NCBI GenBank assembly: GCA_023391905.1
Contig: JAEWAD010000074.1
Coordinates: 1-11,680 of the forward strand
Length of the DNA stretch: 11,680 nt
Direction: 5' to 3'
Source: Pseudomonadota bacterium
GTDB lineage: Bacteria; Pseudomonadota; Alphaproteobacteria; Rhizobiales; Kaistiaceae
Part shown: piece after piece, positions 1 through 7,133 of the stretch
Position numbering within the stretch: the first letter of the stretch is position 1
How the letters are laid out: the number at the start of each line of letters is the position of its first letter
Made by a program: the position numbers and the translations under genes
Notes under the pieces: generated by a model
The model's database searches: none
Told to the model about the DNA's origin: nothing
Seen by the model: only the letters and a program-made list of their open reading frames with translations

Positions 1-591
1 GCCAAGCTCTACGCCTACTGGATCACCGTGAACTATCGGCAGGCGTACGGCATGCACGCCTCGAACGGCATTCTCTTCAATCACGAGAGCCCGCTGCGTG
101 GCGAAACCTTCGTGACCCGGAAGATCACGCGCGGCGTTGCGGCGATCGAGCACGGCCTGCAGCAGACCATCCATCTCGGCAATCTCGAGGCGCGACGGGA
201 CTGGGGCCATGCGCGGGACTACGTCGAGGGCATGTGGCGCATCGTGCAGCATGCCGAAGCCGACGACTTCGTCCTCGCGACGGGCGAGACGCACACCGTC
301 CGCGAGTTCGTCGAGCGCGCCTTCGGGGAAGTCGGGCGAACGATCGAGTGGTCCGGACGCGATGCGGAGGAAATCGGGCGGGATGCCCGGTCGGGCGCGC
401 GGCTGATCGCGATCGATCCGCGCCATTACCGCCCGACCGAAGTCGAGCACCTGCACGGCGATCCGACGAAGGCCCGGGTTCAGCTCGGGTGGCGTCATCG
501 GGTCACCTTCCCGGAGCTGGTTGCCGAGATGGTTCAGTCGGATCTCCGTACGGTATTGCGCGAGGTTGGCCGAAATGACCGCAGCGCCTGA
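1..591 (+). CDS. gmd: GDP-mannose 4,6-dehydratase, 5'-truncated by window edge
   Basis: Gmd is a cytosolic NADP-dependent extended SDR that converts GDP-D-mannose to GDP-4-keto-6-deoxy-D-mannose, the first step to GDP-L-fucose and GDP-rhamnose-type sugars. The frame is open from base 1, and 196 residues are visible. It begins AKLYAYWITVNYR, the segment just after the catalytic tyrosine in this family, so the lysine at codon 2 should be the K of the YxxxK pair, with the Tyr and the Rossmann glycine motif lying off the left edge. Other family blocks are GILFNHESPLRGETFVTRKI, RDWGHARDYVEGMW and, near the end, DPRHYRPTEVEHLHGDPTKA. Family members are usually about 330-370 residues, so roughly 150-170 N-terminal residues are missing. 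An ATG at base 28 opens the same frame but is internal. The gene overlaps fcl by 17 bp, which implies translational coupling. Identification is firm. Confidence 0.96.
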   Translation, partial: AKLYAYWITVNYRQAYGMHASNGILFNHESPLRGETFVTRKITRGVAAIEHGLQQTIHLGNLEARRDWGHARDYVEGMWRIVQHAEADDFVLATGETHTVREFVERAFGEVGRTIEWSGRDAEEIGRDARSGARLIAIDPRHYRPTEVEHLHGDPTKARVQLGWRHRVTFPELVAEMVQSDLRTVLREVGRNDRSA

Positions 592-1543
592 GGACGATAC
601 GTTTCCGCTGGCCGGAAAGCGGATCTGGGTGGCCGGGCATCGCGGCATGGTGGGGTCGGCGATCGTGCGCCGGCTGACCCGCGAGCCGTGCGAAGTGCTG
701 ACGGTCACGCGGGATGAACTTGATCTCAGGCGCCAGGCCGCTACCGAGGCCTGGATCGACGCGATGGAGCCGGATGCAATCGTCGTCGCGGCGGCGCGGG
801 TCGGCGGCATCCAGGCGAATGCCTCGCATCCGGCCGCCTTTCTCTACGACAATCTGGCGATCGCGACGAACATCATCGAGGGCGCCCGACGCGCCGGCGT
901 GGAGAAGCTGCTCTTCCTGGGATCGAGCTGCATGTATCCCCGTGAGGCGGCGCAGCCGATTGCCGAGGCTGCCTTGCTGGCGGGGCCGCTCGAGCCGACG
1001 AACGAGCCCTATGCGATCGCCAAGATCGCTGGGCTGAAGCTGGCGGAGAGCTATCATCGCGAGCATGGCTGCCGGTTCATCTCGGTCGTGCCACCCAATC
1101 TCTATGGGCCCGGCGACAATTATGAGCCGGAGTCCGCCCATGTGCTGGCGGCGTTGATCCGCCGGTTCCACCTGGCGAAGGACGACAGGCTCGCCCGTGT
1201 GGCCATTTGGGGCTCCGGCTCACCGACGCGGGAGTTCCTGCATGTCGATGATCTCGCCGATGCCTGCGTGCTGCTGCTCCGGCGCTATGAAGCGGCGCCC
1301 TTCATCAATGTCGGCAGCGGCCGGGAGATTTCGATCCGAGCTCTGGCCGAGCTTGTCGCGGAGTTGACGGAATATCGGGGCGGGATCGATCTGGATCCCA
1401 CGCGGCCGGACGGCACGCCGCGAAAGGTGATGGATGTGAGCCGGATCCGCGCCATGGGGTGGCAGCCTCGCATCGGCCTGCGGGAAGGTATCGCGGCCAC
1501 CTATCGTGACTGGCTGGCGCAGGCTGCCGGCGTCAGCGCATGA
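575..1543 (+). CDS. fcl: GDP-L-fucose synthase
   Basis: This bifunctional epimerase/reductase turns GDP-4-keto-6-deoxy-mannose, the product of the gene just upstream, into GDP-L-fucose. With the start at 575 the protein has 322 residues, normal for WcaG/Fcl. Visible features are the NADP-binding glycine motif GHRGMVG (residues 21-27), the catalytic serine region SSCMYP (117-122), the YxxxK pair Tyr146/Lys150, and the substrate-side stretch VVPPNLYGPGDNYEP (171-185). The 575 start was chosen over an in-frame ATG at 521 because a GAGG lies 9 nt upstream (562-565) and the first 18 codons of the longer version lie inside gmd and resemble nothing in the family. The 17-bp overlap with gmd and the shared pathway indicate one transcript. 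A GC-rich hairpin follows 12 bp after the stop. Confidence 0.96.
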   Translation: MTAAPEDDTFPLAGKRIWVAGHRGMVGSAIVRRLTREPCEVLTVTRDELDLRRQAATEAWIDAMEPDAIVVAAARVGGIQANASHPAAFLYDNLAIATNIIEGARRAGVEKLLFLGSSCMYPREAAQPIAEAALLAGPLEPTNEPYAIAKIAGLKLAESYHREHGCRFISVVPPNLYGPGDNYEPESAHVLAALIRRFHLAKDDRLARVAIWGSGSPTREFLHVDDLADACVLLLRRYEAAPFINVGSGREISIRALAELVAELTEYRGGIDLDPTRPDGTPRKVMDVSRIRAMGWQPRIGLREGIAATYRDWLAQAAGVSA

Positions 1544-1555
1544 CGGACCTCGGGT

Positions 1556-1575
1556 GCGCCCGCGGCTCCGGGCGC
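1556..1575 (+). terminator. GC-rich hairpin after fcl, possible terminator
   Basis: A perfect 7-bp stem (GCGCCCG at 1556-1562 pairing with CGGGCGC at 1569-1575) encloses a 6-nt loop, 12 bp after the fcl stop. The intergenic space separates two convergent genes, where a terminator is expected. There is no T-run after the stem, so a classical intrinsic terminator is not shown; the hairpin may only stabilise a transcript end. A second short stem (CCGCC/GGCGG, about 1591-1603) follows. The rest of the 157-bp gap (1544-1700) shows no gene. Confidence 0.35.
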
Positions 1576-1700
1576 CATCGTGAGGATCGCCCGCCATCGG
1601 CGGCCGGGGCCATTCATCGTCTCACAGGCAGAGGACGGCCCTAGCTCGGCTTGGTCGTGCTTTTTCACGCGAATCGAGAAACGCTTCGCTCGTCAGCGCG

Positions 1701-3158
1701 CTAGGTCGTGGGCGCGGCCTGCCGCAGTCCCCGGATCAGGCCGAGATAGAAGCGGCCCTGCCCCAGCACCAGGAGGATCATCACCCCATAGACCAGCAGC
1801 ATGACGCCACCGCCCAGGACAAGCTCGCCGACGCGGCCAAGGTCGGCCCCTCCGAGGCGATCAACCAGCTCCGACGCGGCGAGCGCCACACCCGCGGCGG
1901 CGAGCGGCCGGACGATGGCCGGCACCAGGTCGCGCGGCGCGATGGGCCCGCCATGAGCGCTCCAGACGATATGGGGAAGGAACCACAGCATCATCGTGGC
2001 CGAATAGGCGGTGGCGACGCCGCGCGGACCATAGGGCAAACCGGCGATGCAGGCGGCTACGACCAGACCGGCCATGACGAGCGCGATCCTGAAGGATCGG
2101 TTCTGACGCCCGGTTGCGAGCAACAGCCAGCCAAACGGATTGGTGAGGCTGAAGACGAGCAAGGTCGGCGTCAGGATCTGGAAGATGATCGCGGCCTCTC
2201 CCCATTTCGGGCCGAACAGGACGAGGAAGAGCGGCTCGGCAAAGAGGCAGAGGAACAGGGTCAGTGGCAGCGACAGGGAGACCAGCAGGGCATATCCCTT
2301 CAGGAAATAGGCACGCAGCCGCTCGGGATCGTCCTGCAGGCGTGAAAGGGCCGAGAACGCCACGCTGCCGACGGCGTTGCTGAGATTGTCGATGGGCACC
2401 GAAATGAGCTGGTAGGCGCGCCCATAGTGGCCGAGCGCCTCGGCGCCCCAGACACGCCCGATCAGGATCTTTTCCAGATTGAAGCCGAGATAGGTGACGA
2501 TGGTGTTCAGTGTGTTGGTGCCGCCGACGCGCAGGAGGGGAAGCACCTCGCGGGCGGCGAAACGGCATCCAGGCCTCCATCGCGTCGTCGCCCAGAGGCC
2601 GATCGTCGTTCCGAGCTGGAGGAAGAAGTTCGCCCCCACCAGAGCCCAGTAGCGATAGCCGGCCAGGGCGAGGATCGTACCGGCAAGAAGGCCCAGAACC
2701 TGCCCGGAAAACTCGATGAGCATCAACGCGCCAAAGCGCATCGATCGCTGCAGAATGGCGAGGTGCTGCACGCTCGCAGCGCTCAGCAGGAAGCCGGGCG
2801 CGAGCAGGATGGTCAGCCAGAACAGGCGCGGCTCGTCGTAGAAGGAAACGAGAAAGGGAGCCAGGACGCCACAGGCCGCCGCGAGCAGCGTGCCGATCAA
2901 CATGTTGATCCAGAACAGCGTCGACAATTGCGTATCGGAGATGCTCCGCGCCTGGACTACCGCGGTCGACAACCCCGCCGAAGCGAACATCGCCATCATG
3001 CCGGTTACGGCGGTCGCCATGGCGACCAGGCCGAACTCGCTCGGATCGAGCAATCGCGCGAGGATCACCATGAAGGCGAGCCGAACGATGACGCTCAGTC
3101 CCTGCCCCAGCAGCTTGGCAAGGCCACTGCGCAGCGTCCTCTGCCGCAGGTCATCCAT
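1701..3158 (-). CDS. Wzx-type polysaccharide flippase (MOP superfamily, WzxC/TuaB-like)
   Basis: This is an integral inner-membrane protein of the oligosaccharidyl-lipid flippase group (COG2244, polysaccharide synthesis family), expected to move undecaprenyl-linked repeat units from the cytoplasmic to the periplasmic face. It has 485 residues with about 12-14 hydrophobic stretches, for example near 43-68, 80-105, 112-135, 145-165, 168-190, 285-315, 325-348, 357-374, 383-400 and 447-466. The N-terminal half carries typical family sequence: LARLLDPSEFGLVAMATAV (33-51), AGLSTAVVQ (61-69) and LFWINMLIG (81-89). The start at 3158 is preceded by GGAGAT with 8-nt spacing; an in-frame ATG at 3197 would add 13 polar, unconserved residues. 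The gene stands alone on the - strand, convergent with fcl and divergent from the SDR gene. Which glycan it carries cannot be read from sequence. Confidence 0.9.
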   Translation of the reverse strand: MDDLRQRTLRSGLAKLLGQGLSVIVRLAFMVILARLLDPSEFGLVAMATAVTGMMAMFASAGLSTAVVQARSISDTQLSTLFWINMLIGTLLAAACGVLAPFLVSFYDEPRLFWLTILLAPGFLLSAASVQHLAILQRSMRFGALMLIEFSGQVLGLLAGTILALAGYRYWALVGANFFLQLGTTIGLWATTRWRPGCRFAAREVLPLLRVGGTNTLNTIVTYLGFNLEKILIGRVWGAEALGHYGRAYQLISVPIDNLSNAVGSVAFSALSRLQDDPERLRAYFLKGYALLVSLSLPLTLFLCLFAEPLFLVLFGPKWGEAAIIFQILTPTLLVFSLTNPFGWLLLATGRQNRSFRIALVMAGLVVAACIAGLPYGPRGVATAYSATMMLWFLPHIVWSAHGGPIAPRDLVPAIVRPLAAAGVALAASELVDRLGGADLGRVGELVLGGGVMLLVYGVMILLVLGQGRFYLGLIRGLRQAAPTT

Positions 3159-3164
3159 GGTGTT

Positions 3165-3170
3165 ATCTCC
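3165..3170 (-). promoter_or_regulatory. Shine-Dalgarno site that fixes the flippase start
   Basis: Read on the - strand this is GGAGAT, 8 nt before the ATG at 3158. The upstream in-frame ATG at 3197 has no comparable site, so the shorter protein is preferred. Confidence 0.7.
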
Positions 3171-3345
3171 ATTGAACTGGCAAACGAGTCCACACAACCT
3201 GCGAGTGTATTGACGGTCTTGTTCATGGTTTGTTTCGCCATATGGCTGAGTGACTAAGCCCTTTTTGATCGTGCTTCACCGAGATCGAGTTGGTTCGGGC
3301 TGTGGCTGCCCAAAAAGCATGAGCCCCACGGCCAAATAGTCAGGC

Positions 3346-3360
3346 CGCCTTGGCAAGGCG
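3346..3360. repeat. 15-bp palindrome, possible operator
   Basis: CGCCTTG and CAAGGCG flank a single central G, a perfect 7-bp dyad about 100 bp upstream of the SDR start codon at 3461. Its size suits a dimeric regulator half-site pair, or it could form a short hairpin in RNA. The dyad is seen directly; any binding function is inference. Confidence 0.5.
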
Positions 3361-3373
3361 TCGATCCTAGCCT

Positions 3374-3396
3374 CGTTGGCGATTGCTCCTCCAACG
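3374..3396. repeat. Inverted repeat with 6-bp arms, possible operator
   Basis: CGTTGG (3374-3379) and CCAACG (3391-3396) are perfect inverted copies separated by 11 bp, 13 bp downstream of the 15-bp palindrome. The pair of dyads in one short intergenic stretch is suggestive of regulation, but 6-bp arms can also occur by chance in GC-rich DNA. Confidence 0.4.
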
Positions 3397-3460
3397 GGAA
3401 GTCCGCAGCGCCCTCAGGGGTCGGCAGCGGACGCGCGGGTCGGGCGCGACGAGGGTTGCC

Positions 3461-4525
3461 ATGAAGGTGCTTGTTACCGGGCATCGCGGCTATATCGGCA
3501 CCGTGATGGTGCCGATGCTGCTTGCGGCTGGCCATGTCGTGACCGGCTGCGATACCGACTTCTATGCCGAGTGTTCCTATGCGCCCGGCGGCGCCATCGC
3601 GTCGGTCCCGGAGATCCCATCGGACGTGCGGGACCTCGCCATGGACCAACTGCGCGGTTTCGATGCGGTAATCCATCTTGCGGCCCTTTCGAACGATCCG
3701 CTTGGCGATCTGAGCGAGGGCCTGACCTACGAGATCAACCATCTGGCGAGTGTGCGTCTCGCCACCCTGGCCAAGACAGCCGGTGTTCGGCGCTTCCTGT
3801 TCGCGTCCTCGTGCAGCAACTACGGCCGTTCCGGCGAGGACCTCGTCTCGGAGGCGGCGGTGCTGAACCCCGTGACCGCGTATGGCCGATCCAAGGCCAG
3901 GGCGGAGCGCGACATCGGGCGTCTCGCGGACCCCCGGTTCTGTCCGGTCTTCTTCCGGCCTGCGACGGCCTATGGCGTCTCGCCTCGCCTGCGTTCGGAC
4001 GTCGTGCTCAACAATCTCGTCGCCGGCGCCGTGACGCGAGGGGTCTGCCGGCTGCAATCCGATGGCTCGCCCTGGCGGCCGGTGGTGCATGTCGAGGATA
4101 TCGCGCAGGCGTTCCTGGCCGGGCTCGTCGCCGATGAGGCCCGCCTTCGTGGCCAGGCGTTCAATGTCGGCCGAACCGAGGAGAACTATCGCATCCGCGA
4201 TCTGGCGGAGATCGTGACGTCGGTCGTTCCCGGATGTCGTTTTGAGGTCGCTGACGGCGCTGGGCCGGACAAGCGATCCTATCGCGTCTCATTCGAGAAG
4301 ATCCGCCAGATGCTTCCCGAGTTCGTTCCGCGATGGGACGTCCGGCGCGGGACCGCCCAGCTTCAGGCGGCCTACCGTTCGTCCGAACTCGATCCGACGG
4401 CGGTGGACGGCCCCCGTTACCAGCGCATCGCCCAGATCCGGCTGTTGCTGACGGCCGGTGTCCTGGGCAGGGATCTCCGCCGACGCGCGCCGGTCTGGGA
4501 AGCCTCGGCCGTGGCGGCACCCTGA
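3461..4525 (+). CDS. NAD-dependent epimerase/dehydratase (extended SDR)
   Basis: This is a nucleotide-sugar epimerase, dehydratase or reductase of the extended SDR family, 354 residues, cytosolic. The Rossmann motif GHRGYIG is at residues 7-13, the strand after it ends in an acidic residue (GCDTDF, 29-34) that favours NAD, the serine region is ASSCSNYG (115-122), and the catalytic pair is Tyr141/Lys145 (YGRSK). FRPATAYG (165-172) and HVEDIAQAF (210-218) are family blocks near the sugar site. The start at 3461 is set by GAGG 6 nt upstream (3451-3454); a frame extension to 3383 adds only Arg-rich, unconserved sequence. The stop overlaps the next ATG by one base (TGATG), so the two genes are coupled. 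It belongs to a group I recall travelling with C-methyltransferase and cytidylyltransferase genes. The exact reaction is unknown; dehydration, C4 epimerisation or keto reduction are all possible. Confidence 0.88.
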   Translation: MKVLVTGHRGYIGTVMVPMLLAAGHVVTGCDTDFYAECSYAPGGAIASVPEIPSDVRDLAMDQLRGFDAVIHLAALSNDPLGDLSEGLTYEINHLASVRLATLAKTAGVRRFLFASSCSNYGRSGEDLVSEAAVLNPVTAYGRSKARAERDIGRLADPRFCPVFFRPATAYGVSPRLRSDVVLNNLVAGAVTRGVCRLQSDGSPWRPVVHVEDIAQAFLAGLVADEARLRGQAFNVGRTEENYRIRDLAEIVTSVVPGCRFEVADGAGPDKRSYRVSFEKIRQMLPEFVPRWDVRRGTAQLQAAYRSSELDPTAVDGPRYQRIAQIRLLLTAGVLGRDLRRRAPVWEASAVAAP

Positions 4526-5886
4526 TGGACACGCTGGTTAGCGGCCATGAGACGACCGCCCCCACTTCGATGGTCGAAGCGACGCCCGCGACGATCGGCG
4601 AGGACATCCACGCGCTGGTGCGCGACCTGTTTCCGATCTGTCGCAGCATTGCCGGCGAGGGCCTCCGGGAGACGCTGCGAGAATTGCAGCGTCGGATCGA
4701 CCTGACGATCCACGAGGTGCCGACGGGCACGCGGGTATTCGATTGGGTGATCCCGAAGGAATGGACGATCCGGGATGCCTATATTCGCAACGCGGCCGGC
4801 GAGCGGGTCGTCGATTTCCGGGCCAGCAATCTGCACGTGATGAACTACAGTGTGCCGGTTCGCGCGAGCCTGGATCTGGCGGCGCTCCGGGAGCACATCT
4901 TCACCCTGCCCGATCAACCGGACGCCATTCCCTACCGGAAGAGCTATTTCGAAGAAGGATGGGGCTTCTGCATGGCGCATCGCGCCCTGATGGCCTTGCC
5001 CGACGGCCGCTACGAGGTCGTGATCGACGCGAGCCATGACGACGGAAGCATGAGCTATGGCGAGTATCTTCACCGTGGCACATCCGAGTCCGAAGTCCTG
5101 CTTTCCAGCCATATCTGTCACCCCTCCATGGCCAACGACAATTGCTCTGGCCCGGCCCTGCTGGCGCTGTTGGCGGCCGAGCTGGCGCGGCGGCAGACGC
5201 GGTACAGCTATCGTTTTGTTTGGGCGCCGAGCACGCTCGGCGCCATCGCCTGGCTCGCCCGCAACCACGCACGGGTAGACCGTATCCGGCACGGTCTCGT
5301 GGTCGCCTGCGTCGGTGACGGTGGAGGTCCGACCTACAAGCAAAGCCGGCGCGGTGATGCACCGATCGATCGGGCCGCAGCGCATGTGCTGCGTCACGCG
5401 GCGGCGACCGCTCGCGTGCTCCCGTTTTCGCCGGTCGGCTATGACGAGCGGCAATATGGCTCGCCCGGCTTCGACCTGCCCGTGGGGCTCTTTCAGCGCA
5501 GCCTGTTCGGATCGTTTCCCGAATACCACAGCTCAGCCGACGACCTCGATTTCGTGCGGCCGGAACATCTCGCCAGCTCCTATCGGATTATTTGCGGCAT
5601 CATCGATGTGATCGAGCAGGATCATCGTCCCCTCAGTCTCGCCATGCATGGCGAGCCGATGCTCTCCCGGCACGGGCTCTTTGCGCGTACCTCGGAGGGC
5701 GGTGCCGGAGGGCCAGAAAATCTGGCCATACTCTGGACACTCAACCTGGCCGATGGCTCGCATTCGCTGCTCGATATCGCCGAGCGCGCCGGGCTTCCGT
5801 TCTCTGCCATCGTCTCGGCGGCGCGCAGCCTGCGGCAGTGCGGATTGCTGGCACCTCTTCCTTCGGAGGGGCATCCCCTGCCCTGA
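4525..5886 (+). CDS. Aminopeptidase-like protein with C-terminal winged helix (COG4310; DUF2172/DUF4910/HTH_47)
   Basis: The 453-residue protein matches the COG4310 pattern: an M28-like zinc peptidase fold followed by a winged helix. The likely metal ligands are His196, His199 and Asp205 in SSHICHPSMANDNCSG (194-209) and His335 in EYHSSADDLDF (333-343). DERQYGSPGFDLPVG (307-321) is another strong family block. Residues 399-444 (ILWTLNLADGSHSLLDIAE and onward) form the wHTH-like tail. No signal peptide or membrane segment is visible, so it should be cytosolic. The ATG overlaps the SDR stop by one base and has no strong Shine-Dalgarno site, pointing to coupled translation. The biochemical role of this family is not established to my knowledge. 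In this context it may trim an acyl or aminoacyl group from a sugar intermediate, or regulate through its wHTH; both are inference. It ends 16 bp from the convergent GT2 gene. Confidence 0.85.
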   Translation: MDTLVSGHETTAPTSMVEATPATIGEDIHALVRDLFPICRSIAGEGLRETLRELQRRIDLTIHEVPTGTRVFDWVIPKEWTIRDAYIRNAAGERVVDFRASNLHVMNYSVPVRASLDLAALREHIFTLPDQPDAIPYRKSYFEEGWGFCMAHRALMALPDGRYEVVIDASHDDGSMSYGEYLHRGTSESEVLLSSHICHPSMANDNCSGPALLALLAAELARRQTRYSYRFVWAPSTLGAIAWLARNHARVDRIRHGLVVACVGDGGGPTYKQSRRGDAPIDRAAAHVLRHAAATARVLPFSPVGYDERQYGSPGFDLPVGLFQRSLFGSFPEYHSSADDLDFVRPEHLASSYRIICGIIDVIEQDHRPLSLAMHGEPMLSRHGLFARTSEGGAGGPENLAILWTLNLADGSHSLLDIAERAGLPFSAIVSAARSLRQCGLLAPLPSEGHPLP

Positions 5887-5902
5887 TCCACCTGCCGCGG
5901 CC

Positions 5903-6895
5903 TCAGATCCAATGTGCCGGTAGGATCCGCCGCATCGCGTCGCTGACAATGTCGTCGCGACCGGTCGCGATTTTCCTCCCCGGCAGATAGTCGAACGGCG
6001 GCAGCAGCGATGCCGACCACGAGCGTCCGGCGACATAGCGGAACAGTCCCGCGGCATTGCCGATGTCGCCACGGCAGAGATGGCTGAGGCCCGACCAGTA
6101 GGCTCGCCCGACAAGCCCCCGCGCTGCCATGCGCGCCAGGCCAGGCGCATCGGGGTGTGATGCCCCCTCATGGGAAAAGAACCAATCGAACGCCGCTTCA
6201 TAGGCGAGGATCTGCAGCCTTCGGTCTTGACGAACGAGGGCTGAACGCTCGGCCTCATGGCACCGCATGAACAGTTGCGGCCTGGTCGTCCTGGCGGCGC
6301 GCCCCCCGAGAAGGGTCAGCCGCATTATCAGCTCGAAATCGTCGGATTGATCGAGCGCGGTGCGGTAGTAGCCGGCACGCTTCTGGACGTCGGTCCGCAC
6401 CACCGCTGAACAGCTCCCGACCAGAAAGAGCCCGGTGCGGCAGCAGGCCTTCAGGAACTCAGCGGACGACAGCAATTGCCAGTCCGCCTCGGTCGAGGCG
6501 GACTGGGGTTGCCCCGTCATCGGCTCGGTTGCTGCCAGCCGGCCGAAGGCAAAGGTCACGTCGGGGTTCCCCCGCAGAACCGACAGCGCGCGCGGAAGCG
6601 AGCCCTCCGTCACCAGATCGTCGGCGCAGAGAATCATGAAAGCGTCGGAAGCGGCCCAGTCGATCGCCTCGTTGAAGGAGGCGTGATGCCCGAGATTGCG
6701 GGGATGGCGAACCAGCGCGACGCGGGCATCCTCCGCCGCCAGCTGCTGGGCGATCTCGCAGCTGTCGTCGGTGGAGGCATTGTCGATGATGAGGACGCGC
6801 AGTTCCTCAACATCCTGCGACAGCACGCTCTCGACGCATGCCCTTAAGTACCGGCCGTAATTGTAGTTCGGAATGGCGACGTCGATGCTCGTCAT
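5903..6895 (-). CDS. Family 2 glycosyltransferase
   Basis: This is a GT-A fold inverting glycosyltransferase, 330 residues, expected to add a sugar from a nucleotide donor to the growing lipid-linked repeat unit at the cytoplasmic face. It begins with the typical IDVAIPNYNYGRYLRACVES (4-23), has the nucleotide-binding IIDNASTDDS (36-45), a metal-binding ADD (91-93, the DxD equivalent) and the ED-type motif SDDFELIMRL (184-193). The tail (about 225-330) has no strong membrane segment. Donor and acceptor cannot be predicted. The start at 6895 has AAGAGG about 10 nt upstream and begins right at the conserved strand; in-frame ATGs at 6934 and 7057 would add residues with no family resemblance. 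It is a single - strand gene between two + strand blocks, which looks like an insertion into a formerly continuous run or a separately regulated unit. Confidence 0.88.
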   Translation of the reverse strand: MTSIDVAIPNYNYGRYLRACVESVLSQDVEELRVLIIDNASTDDSCEIAQQLAAEDARVALVRHPRNLGHHASFNEAIDWAASDAFMILCADDLVTEGSLPRALSVLRGNPDVTFAFGRLAATEPMTGQPQSASTEADWQLLSSAEFLKACCRTGLFLVGSCSAVVRTDVQKRAGYYRTALDQSDDFELIMRLTLLGGRAARTTRPQLFMRCHEAERSALVRQDRRLQILAYEAAFDWFFSHEGASHPDAPGLARMAARGLVGRAYWSGLSHLCRGDIGNAAGLFRYVAGRSWSASLLPPFDYLPGRKIATGRDDIVSDAMRRILPAHWI

Positions 6896-7133
6896 GCCGG
6901 GCGCGCCTCTTGATTGCAGCTGCTTCGCAGCCATCTTGGGCGCCCACGACGACGGTTCCAATTCCTCCAGTCGCTCGATGCCGGCCCAGCGAGGGCAGGC
7001 CAATTCATCCGTGTGGACTAGGTATATGCGCAACTCTAGATAGAAATACTGAAGCAAGTGCCTTCATGGGTTGCATGCCCGATCATGGATGGTCTGCATA
7101 GAATCCCTCCGTCGAACGGACGGGAGTTCAGGG
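6896..7133. promoter_or_regulatory. Divergent intergenic region between GT2 and C-methyltransferase genes
   Basis: These 238 bp must contain the promoters of two divergent genes. An AT-rich core lies around 7010-7060. On the + strand TAGAAT (7099-7104) is one base from the TATAAT consensus, 30 bp before the methyltransferase start; TTGCAT (7071-7076) lies upstream, but the 22-bp gap is longer than the usual 16-18. No better pair was found on either strand, so exact promoters are not called. No additional gene was recognised. Confidence 0.5.
7107..7126 (+). promoter_or_regulatory. Possible RNA hairpin covering the methyltransferase Shine-Dalgarno site
   Basis: CTCCGTC (7107-7113) can pair with GACGGGAG (7119-7126) if G7122 is bulged, giving 7 bp around a 5-nt loop. 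The right arm contains GGGAG (7122-7126), the only good Shine-Dalgarno site for the ATG at 7134, so the fold would hide it. Whether it forms or matters is inference. Confidence 0.3.

Larger units (their letters stand above)
3159..3460. promoter_or_regulatory. Divergent intergenic region between flippase and SDR genes
   Basis: These 302 bp separate two divergent start codons and should hold promoters for both. The half nearer the flippase (about 3180-3280) is clearly more AT-rich than the genes around it. A TTGACG resembling a -35 box lies at 3210-3215 on the + strand, but nothing close to TATAAT sits at the right distance, so no promoter is called. Two inverted repeats lie closer to the SDR gene (3346-3360 and 3374-3396, listed separately). 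No open frame here looks like a gene: short frames reading into the region from either side are extensions of the neighbouring coding frames. Confidence 0.55.

Noticed and set aside
503..1171. 222-codon open frame on the - strand
   Set aside because: Antisense to gmd and fcl; Arg/Asp/His-rich with no motif.
3210..3215. TTGACG as a -35 promoter box
   Set aside because: No acceptable -10 box lies 16-18 bp downstream; TTTCGC is at the 17-bp position. Kept only as a remark in the intergenic entry.
2427..3257. 276-codon open frame on the + strand
   Set aside because: Antisense to the flippase; the product is mostly Gln, Arg, Glu and Asp, the mirror of a hydrophobic membrane protein, and has no family resemblance.
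4417..5529. 370-codon open frame on the - strand
   Set aside because: It lies antisense to the SDR end and the COG4310 gene, which have clear family motifs. Its product is rich in Arg, Asp, His and Gly with no domain pattern, as expected of a GC-rich shadow frame.
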